NCBI RefSeq assembly: GCF_029933015.1
Contig: NZ_JAOZOZ010000013.1
Location: forward strand, 1 to 22,873
Length of the DNA stretch: 22,873 nt
Source of the DNA: Hydrogenimonas sp.
GTDB lineage: Bacteria > Campylobacterota > Campylobacteria > Campylobacterales > Hydrogenimonadaceae
Direction of reading: 5' to 3'
The notes below the pieces were generated by a model that was not told where the DNA came from, searched no databases, and was given only the letters and a program-made list of their open reading frames with translations. This document shows, piece by piece, positions 22,095-22,873 of the stretch. The translations under genes and the position numbers were made by a program. The number at the start of each line of letters is the position of its first letter. Positions within the stretch are counted from its first letter, which is position 1.

Positions 22095-22823
22095 ATGCGC
22101 GTCAAAGCGGTCATCGCCTACGACGGGTCCGCCTTTTACGGATTCCAGTCCCAGACCACGACACCCAAAACGGTCTCGGGCGCCCTCGCTCGGGCGGCGG
22201 CGAAACTGGGAATCCACACTCCCATACTCGGCAGCGGACGCACCGACCGGGGCGTCCACGCCACGGGACAGGTGATCCATTTCGATCTTCCTCCCCACTG
22301 GCGGAAAGATCCGGAGAAACTGCGTGTCATGTTCAATCGCCTTCTCAAACCCCATATCCATATCAAGCACATCGCACAGGTTCACGACGGTTTCCACGCC
22401 CGCTTCGACGCGAAACGGCGCATCTACCGCTACGTGCTGAAACGGACCGAACCGACCCCTTTCGAGATGCCCTACACGCTCCATGTCCCGGACATCGATA
22501 CCAAAAGACTCGCCGAAGCCCTGCGGCGTTTCGAAGGCACCCGCGACTTCGCTCTTTTCCACAAAAAAGGGAGCGACCCCGGCTCCACGGTACGCACGAT
22601 CTTTAGCACTCGGGTCGAAACCTTCAGAAACTATACACTGCTCTATCTCGAAGCCGACGGATTTCTGCGCTCCCAGGTGCGGATGATCACCGCCGCCGCC
22701 CTCCAGGCGATGCGGGGCGAACTGACTTTGGAGCAGATCGAAGAACAGCTCGAGGGGAAAGAGCAACACACGACGCTGCTGGCCGAGCCACAGGGGCTCT
22801 ATCTGGCACGGGTGATTTATTGA
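22095..22823 (+). CDS. truA: tRNA pseudouridine(38-40) synthase
   Basis: TruA isomerises uridines 38-40 in the tRNA anticodon stem-loop. The protein is 242 residues, normal for the phylum. The catalytic aspartate is D51 in GSGRTDRGVHATGQV, and further family signatures are YDGSAFYGFQSQ (9-20), GFHARFDAKRRIYRYVL and DGFLRSQVRMI. AAGG precedes the ATG, which lies one base past the lptF stop. The last gene of the operon in this window, it ends at a TGA that is also the first unit of heptamer array 3. Confidence 0.97.
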   Translation: MRVKAVIAYDGSAFYGFQSQTTTPKTVSGALARAAAKLGIHTPILGSGRTDRGVHATGQVIHFDLPPHWRKDPEKLRVMFNRLLKPHIHIKHIAQVHDGFHARFDAKRRIYRYVLKRTEPTPFEMPYTLHVPDIDTKRLAEALRRFEGTRDFALFHKKGSDPGSTVRTIFSTRVETFRNYTLLYLEADGFLRSQVRMITAAALQAMRGELTLEQIEEQLEGKEQHTTLLAEPQGLYLARVIY

Positions 22824-22873
22824 GTGTTGAGTGTTGAGTGTTGAGTGTTGAGTGTTGAGTGTTGAGTGTTGAG
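22821..22873. repeat. Heptamer tandem array 3 (at least seven units) beginning in the truA stop codon
   Basis: TGAGTGT is repeated seven times without variation from 22821, plus TGAG, reaching the window edge at 22873; the array probably continues. The first TGA is the truA stop codon. Confidence 0.95.

Noticed and set aside
22821..22873. CRISPR array
   Set aside because: The unit is 7 nt with no spacers; CRISPR repeats are longer and separated by unique spacers. No cas gene is present.
1..22873. Defence island, prophage, integron or toxin-antitoxin system
   Set aside because: All well-supported genes are housekeeping, envelope, motility or iron functions in a conserved order. No integrase, transposase, nuclease/methylase pair, tRNA-associated att site or toxin-like small gene pair was seen.

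Overview
The window reads as a chromosomal core segment of a GC-rich, motile, Gram-negative member of the Campylobacterota (Epsilonproteobacteria). The main reason is gene order. The run fliP (minus) / glmU-coaBC-hypothetical-uppS-prepilin peptidase-lptF-type permease-truA (plus) matches, from memory, the Campylobacter jejuni Cj0820c-Cj0827 block, and ilvB-ilvN-lpxD matches Cj0574-Cj0576. By eye the composition is well above 50 % GC, high for the phylum, so a deep-branching or hydrothermal/marine lineage is plausible. The PomB-like stator, suggesting sodium-driven motility, fits a marine habitat. The species cannot be named from this window.

Layout. (1) Positions 1-11119 are almost solid minus-strand coding in three groups, read right to left: feoA-feoB-archaemetzincin (Fe(II) uptake plus a zinc protease), then CoA-binding protein-ilvA-WD40/helical-repeat protein-ppx, then ilvB-ilvN-lpxD-75-aa protein. 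Many junctions are 4-nt ATGA/GTGA overlaps, implying translational coupling. (2) Positions 11120-11314 form a divergent control region with a Fur-box-like palindrome and a near-consensus feo promoter. (3) Positions 11315-12340 carry two small exported proteins on the plus strand: a rhodanese and a DUF2780-like protein. (4) Positions 12341-12538 hold a dense set of palindromes, a terminator and a heptamer tandem array. (5) Positions 12525-16061 are a minus-strand motility cluster motA-motB-fliP followed by a TrmA-type methyltransferase. (6) Positions 16062-16280 are a divergent promoter region with a large hairpin in the motA leader. (7) Positions 16281-22823 are a tightly packed plus-strand operon for envelope precursors (glmU, uppS, lptF-like), coenzyme A (coaBC), prepilin processing, a FliK-like protein and tRNA pseudouridylation (truA).

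Functional links: ilvA, ilvB and ilvN supply branched-chain amino-acid synthesis; lpxD, glmU, uppS and the LptF-type permease serve lipid A, peptidoglycan and LPS export; motA/motB/fliP and possibly the FliK-like protein serve the flagellum.

There is no obvious defence system, prophage, transposon, CRISPR array, tRNA or rRNA. The most unusual signal is non-coding: three degenerate tandem arrays with three different units, all exactly 7 nt long, each at or close to the 3' end of a gene (trmA, fliP, truA). Two of them contain the stop codon itself. Also notable are an archaemetzincin directly behind feoB, a WD40 protein with four 84-85-residue helical repeats, and a TrmA-type enzyme with an RlmD-like cysteine set.
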